The position numbers and the translations under genes are program-made. The notes beneath the pieces are model-generated. The model was not told where the DNA came from and searched no databases. It saw only the letters and a list, made by a program, of their open reading frames with translations. Shown piece by piece: positions 7,939-14,926 of a stretch of DNA of 32,116 nucleotides (position 1 is the stretch's first letter; every line of letters begins with the position of its first letter). The stretch is from Chloroflexota bacterium (GTDB lineage: Bacteria > Chloroflexota > UBA6077): NCBI GenBank assembly GCA_021806765.1, contig JAJZQR010000021.1, positions 1-32,116 on the forward strand. Direction: 5' to 3'.

Positions 7939-8315
7939 GGCTGCTGGACCAGGCCCGAGGGGCCGGCCTAGAGGTCAGCACGGAAGGGGACCGCCTGGTA
8001 ATCCGCGGCCCCAAGACCGGCGATGCCATCGCCCGGCAACTCCTTGAGCGGAAAGCCGAGGTCGTGCCGACCCTCCAGGCCGAGGCCGAGTACAACCGCC
8101 TCGACGATGAGCTATGCAACCTGGTGGGGACGGCTCTTGATGCCCGGGACAGGGGAGACGAGGCGGAGCATCAGCGACTCATGGGGGAAGCTGAAAGGCT
8201 CTGGAAGGGGCCCCACGCCGCAGCCAAACGAAGGCTACGGGCCGCAGGCGGTAGGGTGGCTGGACTGATCTGGGAAGAAAACGGCGAACTCACGCGGGCC
8301 AAGGAGGCGGTCTGA
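7926..8315 (+). CDS. small protein with TubC-like N-terminal domain
   Basis: 129 aa, ATG with AAGGAG 9 bases upstream, overlapping the end of the primase gene by 13 bases. Residues 1-50 (LLDQARGAGLEVSTEGDRLV then GDAIARQLLERKAEVV) match the pattern of TubC-N-like domains, which act as small docking modules and are often encoded beside phage-type primases. The remainder is helical and charged. A partner of the primase-helicase is a reasonable inference. Confidence 0.65.
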   Translation: MDSMRLLDQARGAGLEVSTEGDRLVIRGPKTGDAIARQLLERKAEVVPTLQAEAEYNRLDDELCNLVGTALDARDRGDEAEHQRLMGEAERLWKGPHAAAKRRLRAAGGRVAGLIWEENGELTRAKEAV

Positions 8316-8503
8316 TGTGGGTCCAAGTGAGGGATGATGAGGGTCACCGGCTCTTCGACTTCGACCCCACTAGGGATCTAGTGCAGGTCGTCCGCCGCGG
8401 GAAGGCCGTCCTGATCGACCTGGAAGAGTATCGACGGGCTGCCCGAAGCTGCTACGGGAACGAAAGCCCGAAGAAAGTGGTTGACGTGGAAGAGATCCGG
8501 TAG
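8315..8503 (+). CDS. small protein of unknown function
   Basis: 62 aa starting in the TGATG overlap with the preceding stop, with GGAGG 8 bases upstream, so translation is coupled. The sequence (VRDDEGHRLFDFDPTRDLVQ then RGKAVLIDLEEYRR) suggests a compact beta fold. I do not recognise it. Confidence 0.55.
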   Translation: MWVQVRDDEGHRLFDFDPTRDLVQVVRRGKAVLIDLEEYRRAARSCYGNESPKKVVDVEEIR

Positions 8504-8509
8504 TACACT
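8481..8509 (+). promoter_or_regulatory. likely promoter ahead of the terminator at 8544
   Basis: TTGACG (8481-8486) and TACACT (8504-8509) with a 17-bp spacer, lying inside the end of the preceding gene. The expected transcript start is near 8516, only about 75 bases before a strong terminator. Confidence 0.45.
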
Positions 8510-8543
8510 TGTTCTACAATCTCGTAGATCTTAGAGCGCCGAG

Positions 8544-8590
8544 AGCGCCTTGACCAGAACGCCATGAGCGTCAGGGTCGAGGCGCTTTTT
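8544..8590 (+). terminator. Rho-independent terminator between replication and tail blocks
   Basis: A 12-bp stem, AGCGCCTTGACC (8544-8555) against GGTCGAGGCGCT (8575-8586) with one G:U pair, an inner ACGC/GCGT helix and TTTTT at 8586-8590. It separates the replication genes from the tail genes. The ATG at 8564 lies in its loop and is an unlikely start codon. Confidence 0.85.
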
Positions 8591-8620
8591 GTTTGGCGAT
8601 TGAGAGAAGGGAGGACAGGG

Positions 8621-8815
8621 TTGCAGGGACAGATGACGCCGGCGCAGGCCGCACGCCGGTTAGGATTGAGCGCAGATCGAGTGCGGCAGATGGTGGCTGA
8701 GGGGAAGCTGCCGGCGGTGGTGACTCCCTTAGGGCGACTGCTGCCGGCAAGCGCCGTGGATGCCCTGGCGGCCGAGCGAGCCGCTAAGACGGCGAAGCGG
8801 CAAGCACCTGCGTGA
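8621..8815 (+). CDS. excisionase-like HTH protein
   Basis: About 64 aa from TTG 8621, preceded by GGGAGG at 8608-8613; the upstream ATG 8564 lies in a terminator loop. The protein is essentially one MerR/excisionase-type domain: MTPAQAARRLGLSADRVRQM (helix-turn-helix), VAEGKLPAV, LGRLLPASAVDAL. Such proteins bend DNA at att sites or regulate transcription. It is one of three excisionase-like proteins in the element (others at 21338 and 22144). Confidence 0.7.
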   Translation: MQGQMTPAQAARRLGLSADRVRQMVAEGKLPAVVTPLGRLLPASAVDALAAERAAKTAKRQAPA

Positions 8816-8825
8816 GGTGGTTTGG

Positions 8826-9020
8826 ATGGCTGAGGTGATCATCACGCGGCGGGAGAAGCCCCCTCCGAGGGCGGAGGAGCTGGGCCCGGGGCCGCAGAGA
8901 TGCCGTTGTGGCCGGCTGGTGTCAGTGCTGTTTTCTGTTTGGGGCGAGGATCCCATGTGCAGTGAGTGCGTTCGGTGCCGCAGGGCTGAAGCCCGGGCGG
9001 CCAGGAAGGAAGGGAAGTAG
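8826..9020 (+). CDS. small zinc-ribbon protein
   Basis: 64 aa, ATG 8826 with GAGGTGG about 6 bases upstream, overlapping region of the previous stop. Two cysteine pairs, RCRCGR and CSECVRC, separated by about 20 residues, form a likely zinc ribbon; the tail is Arg/Lys-rich. No family was recognised. It lies 2 bases before the tail chaperone gene. Confidence 0.55.
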   Translation: MAEVIITRREKPPPRAEELGPGPQRCRCGRLVSVLFSVWGEDPMCSECVRCRRAEARAARKEGK

Positions 9021-9022
9021 CC

Positions 9023-9427
9023 ATGAACGTGAGCAAAAGGGAAGTCTACAAGGAAGTGGAGCTGAGCGGCCGCAAGTGGCGGATCGGCAAGTTCGATGCA
9101 CGAACGGCTCTTCACATCGCCACGAAGCTGGCGAAGGCGTCCGATGCGCTGGCGGCGAGGGGGCGGGACGCCGGTAACGCCCTGCTGGTGCTGGCGGAGA
9201 TGAGCGAGGCTGAGCAGGACGCCTTCCAGGCTGAGTGCCTGTCGGTCTGTGCCGAGCTCCTGCCGGCCGGGCCCACTCCGGTGCTGGACGGGCATGGAAA
9301 CTTCGGCGTGTTGGGACTCGAGCACGACCTGAAGACCATCCTGGCCTTGATGGATGAGGCCATGAGATGGGGCACCGATAGTTTTTTTCCCGAAAGCCCC
9401 TCGACTTCGGAGGCGGGGGGACAGTAG
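9023..9427 (+). CDS. phage tail assembly chaperone (G-like)
   Basis: 134 aa. The pattern GRKWRIGKFDARTALHIATK then CLSVCAELLPAGPTPVL and EHDLKTILALMDEAM matches tail assembly chaperones of long-tailed phages, in which this segment order is characteristic. The chaperone coats the tape measure protein before tail tube assembly. Near its end lies a run of seven T (9382-9388), and a second open frame in -1 register continues to 9642, directly ahead of the tape measure gene. This is the classic G/GT arrangement. Confidence 0.8.
   Translation: MNVSKREVYKEVELSGRKWRIGKFDARTALHIATKLAKASDALAARGRDAGNALLVLAEMSEAEQDAFQAECLSVCAELLPAGPTPVLDGHGNFGVLGLEHDLKTILALMDEAMRWGTDSFFPESPSTSEAGGQ
9382..9388 (+). promoter_or_regulatory. 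-1 programmed frameshift slippery heptamer
   Basis: In the zero frame the sequence reads AGT TTT TTT CCC, so TTTTTTT is an ideal X XXY YYZ heptamer. A -1 slip enters the downstream frame, which is open without a stop from here to 9642. The zero frame ends at 9425-9427. Confidence 0.75.
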
Positions 9428-9642
9428 CGCCTTACGAAGCGGTCCACTGCGCGAACGTGGACGAGTTCCTCTTCGCGCCGGTGGTGGCTGGCTACTGGCG
9501 GCAACATGAGACCTTCGACGGGACCTACACCCTGGATGACCTGATGGACATTACCGAGGTCATGGCGGTCAAGGCGGCGAACGAGCGCCGGGCCGATGAT
9601 GCAGCGAGACGCGCTGCAGAGGAAAGGCAGAGGACAGGCTAG
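9389..9642 (+). CDS. tail chaperone frameshift extension (T-like part of GT)
   Basis: About 84 residues in the -1 frame after the slippery site (RKPLDFGGGG onward, then NVDEFLFAPVVAGYWRQHET). It has no good ribosome site of its own; a GTG at 9457 lies inside but lacks a Shine-Dalgarno match. It ends one codon before the tape measure ATG. In long-tailed phages this extension lets the minor GT protein contact tail tube subunits. Expected only as a fusion at low frequency. Confidence 0.65.
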
Positions 9643-11148
9643 ATGTTCGGCCAGACCATCAAAAGCTACCTGGTATCCCTCGGATTCCGCATGGACGTGC
9701 CCTCCTATCAGGCTGCCGAACGCTCCATGGCCAACATGGAGAAGACGGTCGGGAAGTTCGCCGACTTCTCCAAGGTGAAGCTGGCTGGTGTGGGGCTCGC
9801 CGTCGCCGCCCTGGCGGCCACCTCCACCGCAAGCGTCGCCAAGTTCACGGCCCAGGTGGCCCAAGCGGATCTCCAGAACGAATTGATGGCCCGGCGGCTC
9901 TGGATGAGCACCGACGCGGCCGTCGCCTATCAGAAGAGCCTGGATGCCCTGGGCGCCTCGCTGCAGGATCTCTACCTGAGCCCCGAGGTGATGCAGCGCT
10001 TCCTCGCCCTGCGGCAGCAGAGCGGCCAACTCGCGCCTCCAGGCGACTTCAGCCAAACCATGCGGGGCGTGAGGGACATCACCTTCCAGTTCCAACGCAT
10101 GCGCCTCGAGGCGTCCTACGGGCTCTACTGGATCGGCTACTGGCTGGGCAAGATCCTCGCGGGGCCAGGCGCGGGTCTGAGGAAATGGCTGTCGGATCTA
10201 AATGACAGCATCAGCAAGAACATGCCGACCTGGACCAAGCAGGTTGCCGAGTTCCTGTCGGGTTTCATCCGTCTCGGGCAGGCCGTTGCCTGGGTTGGCC
10301 GGGGGGCCATCGACGTGTGGAATAACCTCGGCACAGATATCAAGCAGGTTGTCGGCATCCTGACCGGGGCGGGGGCGGCGGTCCTCGTGCTATCCAATCC
10401 CGTTACAGCCCTGATCGCCGGCATGACGGGGTTGTTGCTGCTCCTGGAGGACTTCTACGTTTACGAGCGAGGCGGCAAGTCGGCGCTGCCCGGACTGTGG
10501 AAGTGGGTCGATGAGATGAAAAAGGGCTTGGGCAACAACCCGGAGCTCAAGAACCTTCTCACCGACCTAGATGGTCTCTCGACCCAGTCCCTGATACTGG
10601 CTGGCTCCATCGGGACTCTGGTGGGCAAGCTGAAGGAGTTGACCGGTACCCCGTGGGCACAAGGGACTCTGAAGACGCTGTTCAATGACATGCGAACCTG
10701 GGCCGTATGGATCGACAACTGGGTCAAGGGGATGACCGAATACCTGAAGCTGCTCGCCGCCCTGAGCAGCGGCGACTGGAACAAGATCAACCAGGTTCTC
10801 GAGGAGATGCGTACCTACGCGAAGAGGGGTCTGGAGAACTGGAGAGATAATCTCTTCGGGCCGACCCGTCCAGGCGAGCCGGGATACGTTGATCCGAAGA
10901 ATCCTCTCGGCTTCCTGCCCAGCCACCCTCAGGGCCAACCACAGTCGTACATGCTGCCGCCCGGCTTCGGAAAGCCGTTGGGCTTTTCCCCATCGATGTC
11001 GGGTGCCGGGGTAAGCCGTAGTATCACCAACCACTTCAATGCGACGTTCAACATCTACGGTGCTAGCGATCCGAAGGCTGTGACCACTGCGGTTGAGACC
11101 AACATCACGGGTTTGCTCATGCGCAGCCTGCAGGGGGTGATAGTCTGA
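9643..11148 (+). CDS. tail tape measure protein (short)
   Basis: 501 aa. The N-terminal part (about 1-70) is helical with a hydrophobic Ala/Val-rich stretch (LAGVGLAVAALAATSTASVA). A second hydrophobic region (about 235-270, ILTGAGAAVLVLSNP onward) precedes LLLLEDFYVYERGGKSALPG, a segment common in tape measure proteins. The C-terminus HFNATFNIYGASDPKAV is also typical. Position after the chaperone pair and before a Dit-like gene supports the call. If tail length scales at about 1.5 angstrom per residue, the tail would be about 75 nm, short for the class. Confidence 0.8.
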   Translation: MFGQTIKSYLVSLGFRMDVPSYQAAERSMANMEKTVGKFADFSKVKLAGVGLAVAALAATSTASVAKFTAQVAQADLQNELMARRLWMSTDAAVAYQKSLDALGASLQDLYLSPEVMQRFLALRQQSGQLAPPGDFSQTMRGVRDITFQFQRMRLEASYGLYWIGYWLGKILAGPGAGLRKWLSDLNDSISKNMPTWTKQVAEFLSGFIRLGQAVAWVGRGAIDVWNNLGTDIKQVVGILTGAGAAVLVLSNPVTALIAGMTGLLLLLEDFYVYERGGKSALPGLWKWVDEMKKGLGNNPELKNLLTDLDGLSTQSLILAGSIGTLVGKLKELTGTPWAQGTLKTLFNDMRTWAVWIDNWVKGMTEYLKLLAALSSGDWNKINQVLEEMRTYAKRGLENWRDNLFGPTRPGEPGYVDPKNPLGFLPSHPQGQPQSYMLPPGFGKPLGFSPSMSGAGVSRSITNHFNATFNIYGASDPKAVTTAVETNITGLLMRSLQGVIV

Positions 11149-11726
11149 TGAGTGTTGCACCCGAGGATATGGCCCAGAGCCTTCCCGCCGCCCAGACGGT
11201 GCTCCTTCGAACCTCCCTCGGCGGCTACGTCTTCGACGCGATCCTGAACGTCCAGCACGAGAGCACCCTCACCATTACCCAGCACACGGTGGAGACGGGC
11301 GCGGCCGTGAGCGACCACGCCTACGTGAACCCGGCCCGGCTAACGTTGCAGATCGGCATGTCCGACGTCGCGACGCCGATCGGAGATCAGTTCACCGGCG
11401 GGTCGTCTCGCTCCGTAACGGCCTATCAGCTGCTCCTGGACCTGCAGGCAAGCAGGATACCATTGAGGCTCACTACGCGGTTGAAGAGCTACGACAACAT
11501 GCTGATCCAGTCCATCAGCGCGCCGGACGATCACACGACGGCCTACGGGCTACGGGCCACAATCGTGCTCCAGCAGGTCTTCGTCGCCGTCGTGCGGACG
11601 GTGAAGATCAGCAGCCGTCCCCATATCACGGACTCGACCAATAGGGGCACCGTCGAGCCGGTGCCGGCGGACGCTAGTTGGCTATACCAGCTCCAACAGC
11701 GGCTCTATGGGCCCTCCAACAGGTGA
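11148..11726 (+). CDS. Dit-like distal tail / baseplate protein
   Basis: 192 aa; its ATG overlaps the tape measure TGA region (TGATGAG), so the two are coupled. FDAILNVQHESTLTITQHTV, ETGAAVSDHAYVNPARLTLQ and the repeated beta pattern match the N-terminal barrel of Dit-like tail proteins, which form the ring joining tail tube and tip. No tip, fibre or lysis gene follows, so this is the last recognisable tail gene. Confidence 0.7.
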   Translation: MSVAPEDMAQSLPAAQTVLLRTSLGGYVFDAILNVQHESTLTITQHTVETGAAVSDHAYVNPARLTLQIGMSDVATPIGDQFTGGSSRSVTAYQLLLDLQASRIPLRLTTRLKSYDNMLIQSISAPDDHTTAYGLRATIVLQQVFVAVVRTVKISSRPHITDSTNRGTVEPVPADASWLYQLQQRLYGPSNR

Positions 11727-11742
11727 CGCAAGGGAGATAGTC

Positions 11743-11985
11743 ATGACCGGGACTAACAACGCCATCTCTCCGTACATTGCCGAGCTGAGACGCCTCCAAG
11801 GCTCGCTCAACAGGCTTGGGGACTTGATCGACTGCTTCTTTGCCAGAAGGGCGGCCAAGCGGAGGGCCATGTCCAGACCCGCTGGGGCCACAATCGACGC
11901 GAAGCCGGAGGATCCCGAGGATCTGGGGCGCCAGATCATGGCCAAACACAACCCCCACTACAGAAAGGGGGCAGGCCGTGGCTAG
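11743..11985 (+). CDS. small protein with GRQIMAKHNPHY motif
   Basis: 80 aa, ATG 11743 with GGGAGA 8 bases upstream. A helical N-terminus (ISPYIAELRRLQGSLNRLGD) is followed by an Arg-rich stretch, and by EDPEDLGRQIMAKHNPHY near the C-terminus. The last 12 residues of this segment are identical to those in the 334-aa protein at 4366. Function unknown. It overlaps the next gene by 8 bases. Confidence 0.6.
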   Translation: MTGTNNAISPYIAELRRLQGSLNRLGDLIDCFFARRAAKRRAMSRPAGATIDAKPEDPEDLGRQIMAKHNPHYRKGAGRG

Positions 11986-12523
11986 GTCGGAAGAAGCCGT
12001 AAGGGCGGAGCTGGAGTCCTTTCAGAAGTCCCTCCAGGGCACTGTTCCAAGTGAGGTAGCGAGCAAGATCGCTGGGCTTCTAGCGCCGGGCGAGCTGATA
12101 ACTTTCGCCTGGAAAACTACCTCAATGCCAATTCGCGCAGTGGTCCTGACCCAGAAGCGCGTGGTCGCCTTCACCTCTGGGGAGGGCGTGGCCGCCGCTC
12201 AGATAGACAGCCTGGAATGGGCCAACGCGGCGGAGGTGGGCTGGGGAAGCGTGACCTACCATCCGGAGCTGACAGCCATCGAAGTGAAAGGCCGTCTCGG
12301 CCACTCCTTGCGGCTTGTGATCGACCGCATGACGACTACCCCTAAGCAGCGGCAGGAGCTGATGGACCGGATCCGCAACCATGTGGGCCATGCCCACATG
12401 CGCCTTGACGAGGAGGGCTCGCTTCTCAGCCAGCTTGAGCGCCTGGCCGCGCTGCGGGAATCGGGTGCGCTGACCGAAGAGGAGTTCGAGCTTGCGAAGC
12501 AGAAGGTCCTGCAGCCCGGCTAG
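11978..12523 (+). CDS. PH-like plus SHOCT domain protein
   Basis: 181 aa, GTG 11978 with GGGGGCAGG just upstream, overlapping the previous gene. Residues about 30-130 (PGELITFAWKTTSMPIRAVV, LTQKRVVAF, then an alternating beta pattern) resemble bacterial PH-like domains; residues about 146-178 (LLSQLERLAALRESGALTEE, EFELAKQKVL) are a clear SHOCT motif, a short helical hairpin common at the C-terminus of such proteins. Likely an oligomeric membrane- or surface-associated protein; its role in the element is unknown. Confidence 0.75.
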   Translation: MARSEEAVRAELESFQKSLQGTVPSEVASKIAGLLAPGELITFAWKTTSMPIRAVVLTQKRVVAFTSGEGVAAAQIDSLEWANAAEVGWGSVTYHPELTAIEVKGRLGHSLRLVIDRMTTTPKQRQELMDRIRNHVGHAHMRLDEEGSLLSQLERLAALRESGALTEEEFELAKQKVLQPG

Positions 12524-12560
12524 GGGAGCGTCGCCCACCCCGTGAATACCCTCTCGCTGG

Positions 12561-12594
12561 TGCCCAGATGCCGTCTCCAGTCGGTGCCTGGGCA
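12561..12594. other. imperfect 13-bp hairpin in a gene-free stretch
   Basis: TGCCCAGATGCCG (12561-12573) can pair with CGGTGCCTGGGCA (12582-12594) over an 8-nt loop with two mismatches. No T run follows. It is the only structure I see in 12524-12781, which otherwise holds no supported gene and probably contains the promoter for the next gene. Confidence 0.4.
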
Positions 12595-12781
12595 TCGGCT
12601 AACTCTGTCAGGAGCTCGGCTCGGAGTCGATGTGTCGGGCCTATCGACTGCGCCTCTCGATGGCAATTCGTGCGCAAAATGCCACCAAATGCAGCCATCT
12701 TTCGGCCTTCGGAAGTTTCAGGATAGCCGTGGGGCGGGTACAAGCTTTCACGCTTAACGACTCCGAATTGGGGGAACCCGG

Positions 12782-13123
12782 GTGGTAGGCAGGAGCGAGT
12801 GGAGTCAATCCACGGACTATCAGACGGTCCTCAAGAGGGCAGGCGGACGGTTCCGATACAATGTCAGGAGAGCCGAAGCTGCGGAGGCACGTCAGGACGA
12901 GCTCGTTCGTTTGCTCCGCACCTATGGCTTCTACTGGGGGGTGCAGGGCAGGATCGCCCGCGAGCTGAGCGTCTCCGAAGCCACCATCAGTCGGGATCTA
13001 TACCATATGGGCTTGGACGTGGATCCAGAGACAGGGAAGGCGACGATTTACCACGGTTGGCGGCAGATCCAGATAGCCGGAGGCCCGCGGGATCCAGAAG
13101 CATGCAAGAGTGACACTAAGTGA
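12782..13123 (+). CDS. HTH DNA-binding protein
   Basis: 113 aa, GTG 12782 with GGGGGAA about 8 bases upstream. After a basic N-terminus (GGRFRYNVRRAEAAEARQDE) lies a helix-turn-helix, GRIARELSVSEATISRDLYH (about residues 61-80), of the kind seen in replication and resolvase-type HTH modules. No effector domain is present. Probable small regulator; target unknown. Confidence 0.55.
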   Translation: MVGRSEWSQSTDYQTVLKRAGGRFRYNVRRAEAAEARQDELVRLLRTYGFYWGVQGRIARELSVSEATISRDLYHMGLDVDPETGKATIYHGWRQIQIAGGPRDPEACKSDTK

Positions 13124-13291
13124 CACCGTTTCTCGGACCGCCGGCGTTCGGGCGGAGCCCGCGAGCTGAGCCACGTGGCTACTTCTCACCATGGGCCCGG
13201 CTTCGATTATGAGAAAAACCTACCAAACCTGGACCAGTTCTCCGAACTTTCCCCCAGTCCTCCCTGCCTGAGTCGACCCCGATTACGAGAG

Positions 13292-13324
13292 AAACCTGGG
13301 GCAAACCTCGGGCAAACCTGGGGC
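13292..13324. repeat. three tandem 11-bp repeats
   Basis: AAACCTGGGGC, AAACCTCGGGC and AAACCTGGGGC lie head to tail at 13292-13302, 13303-13313 and 13314-13324; a partial copy (AAACCTGG) is at 13226. They are in the 510-base stretch 13124-13635, where I can support no gene. A GC-rich hairpin (13136-13168) also lies here. Confidence 0.65.
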
Positions 13325-13635
13325 AAAGCGCCATCAAAGCCGTACCGATTCTCCGATGCGCACCCCTCTAAGTGAGCAAGGAATGTGTTTGAAAACTCGT
13401 GTCGCAGTAGGGGCACCGGACTCCGAGCCGGGCCTTAACGGCCAAGGTGTCAGGTGTGGGTGGATTACTGGCGTGTGCTGTGACTCTCTCGTGTGTCCTA
13501 GCAGCGTCCCGGCAAGCAAGCGAAGAAGCCATCTCATGAACGGGTGGCCCTTTTCCGCGGCTGTGCCGCACTACTACATCATCATTCTGTGGCCCAGAGG
13601 GTTTCGACGTGGCTCGTATGGAGCAGCGAGGACGC

Positions 13636-14868
13636 CTATGTAGGCTTGTGGCAAGCCTGGCACCGAGCATTGGTGAAGCTCTGATGGCTGGGTCCCATGC
13701 CCGTACCGCCGTTTACTCCGATGCCGGCGCTGCCCACCTGGTGGCAGCTGGTGCAATCTTGCCTTCCCGTCAGCGGGTGGGGGATTGTCGGGGGCGCCGC
13801 AGCTGCGGCTGGCTGGACAGGAGGCGGAGCGGCGCTGGAGGCCGGAGACGGCGTGCTGGTGGAAGCTGGAGCAGCAGGGGCCGACGTCGGTATGGGCGTC
13901 AGCGTAGGCTGTATGGGCTGAGTGGCTGGTGACGCTTGGGTCGGCGCTGTCTGTATGGGCATCGCAGGCAGTTGGGGCGGTGCGGCGTTCGTATCTATCG
14001 AGAAGGTGACCTCCTCGGCGGGTGCGATGCCGGGATTGAGCCGCAACAGGAATCGCCTACGGTTCGGGGGGATGGTTGCCGGGATGGCGAAGGCCACCTC
14101 CGCCCGACGCAGTCCGTGCGGCGCTATCCGCCCCTGGATGTCCCCGGCTGTTCTGGCGAAGAAGGTCGGCGAATAGGTAAACATGGCCGTATCGGCAAGC
14201 TCGAACATCGAGTCGAGACTGAGGTAGCTGTCCTGGGAGAAGTTCATGATGGCGAAGTCAACCACGAGGTATCCCTGCCCCTGCGACAGCGATAGCTGGT
14301 CGGCGTCCAGCCTATAGCCAGCTACTCCAACCATGAGGCTGTCCCCGACCAGGAGCGCCTGCCCAGGAGCGTAGTTGCGTCCCTCCTGCGCCCTTGTTAG
14401 AAGCCCCAGTTTGAGCACGGAATCCAAGCCCTTGTTGATGTCACGGCCTTCCCATAGGCCGGCGAGGGCCGCCTGGGCCCCGAGTTGGTATCCCCGGTAG
14501 TCGTCGAGCATGACGAGGAGCCCGACGGGCTGGAGCTGTTTCACGAACGCCGCGACGGTGGGATTTGGCGTTGCCCTCTCCGTGATCGCCGCCGTCGTGC
14601 TCGTGGCAGCAGCAGTCGGCTCCTCGTGCTGGGCGGTTGGACTTGGCAGAGCCGTCGAGACCGCCGGCCTGACGTCGACAGCGAGCTGATTGGACGCAGT
14701 GGTTCCGGTGGCGGGAGCAGCCATAGCGGTGGTCACCGTGGCCTGCACCTGGGCCTGCACGGTGGCCTCCAAGTTCGGGGTTGGTGCAGGAGCCCCCTGC
14801 TTGCCACACGCAGCTTGGGTGAGTGCCAGGGCTAGGGTGACCAGTGCCCCGAGGGCGGCCCTCTTCAT
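13636..14868 (-). CDS. lipoprotein with DUF4352-like domain and two CxxCH haem motifs
   Basis: 410 aa, ATG 14868 with GGGAGGG 7 bases upstream. A lipoprotein signal peptide ends at LTQAAC (Cys21). A Thr/Pro/Ala-rich spacer follows, then a beta-sandwich-like domain (about 150-310) with LVVDFAIMNFSQDSYLSLDS, similar to DUF4352-type extracellular domains. A second Pro/Ser/Thr linker leads to a C-terminal segment with CTSCH (372-376) and CQACH (403-407) and extra His residues between, a small dihaem cytochrome c-like domain. The protein should be anchored outside the membrane; electron transfer or haem binding is an inference. It lies in an operon with the next lipoprotein (58-base gap). Confidence 0.8.
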   Translation of the reverse strand: MKRAALGALVTLALALTQAACGKQGAPAPTPNLEATVQAQVQATVTTAMAAPATGTTASNQLAVDVRPAVSTALPSPTAQHEEPTAAATSTTAAITERATPNPTVAAFVKQLQPVGLLVMLDDYRGYQLGAQAALAGLWEGRDINKGLDSVLKLGLLTRAQEGRNYAPGQALLVGDSLMVGVAGYRLDADQLSLSQGQGYLVVDFAIMNFSQDSYLSLDSMFELADTAMFTYSPTFFARTAGDIQGRIAPHGLRRAEVAFAIPATIPPNRRRFLLRLNPGIAPAEEVTFSIDTNAAPPQLPAMPIQTAPTQASPATQPIQPTLTPIPTSAPAAPASTSTPSPASSAAPPPVQPAAAAAPPTIPHPLTGRQDCTSCHQVGSAGIGVNGGTGMGPSHQSFTNARCQACHKPT

Positions 14869-14926
14869 CGCATTCCCTCCCGTCGGTGCGAACAAGCGGC
14901 GGTCAGCGCCATGGTGTTCTCCCCGG

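Noticed and set aside
8564..8620. ATG 8564 as start of the first excisionase-like gene
   Set aside because: The codon lies in the loop of a strong terminator without a ribosome site; TTG 8621 has one.
12542..12757. 71-aa plus frame
   Set aside because: No ribosome site, no protein-like pattern, and it overlaps a hairpin.
13400..13460. tRNA-like segment around the GGGCCTTAACGGCC hairpin
   Set aside because: No cloverleaf or T-loop motif could be drawn.
13368..13670. Minus-strand frame ending in RCPYCDTSFQTHSLL
   Set aside because: Only the last residues look like a zinc site, no start signal, and the rest has no protein-like pattern.
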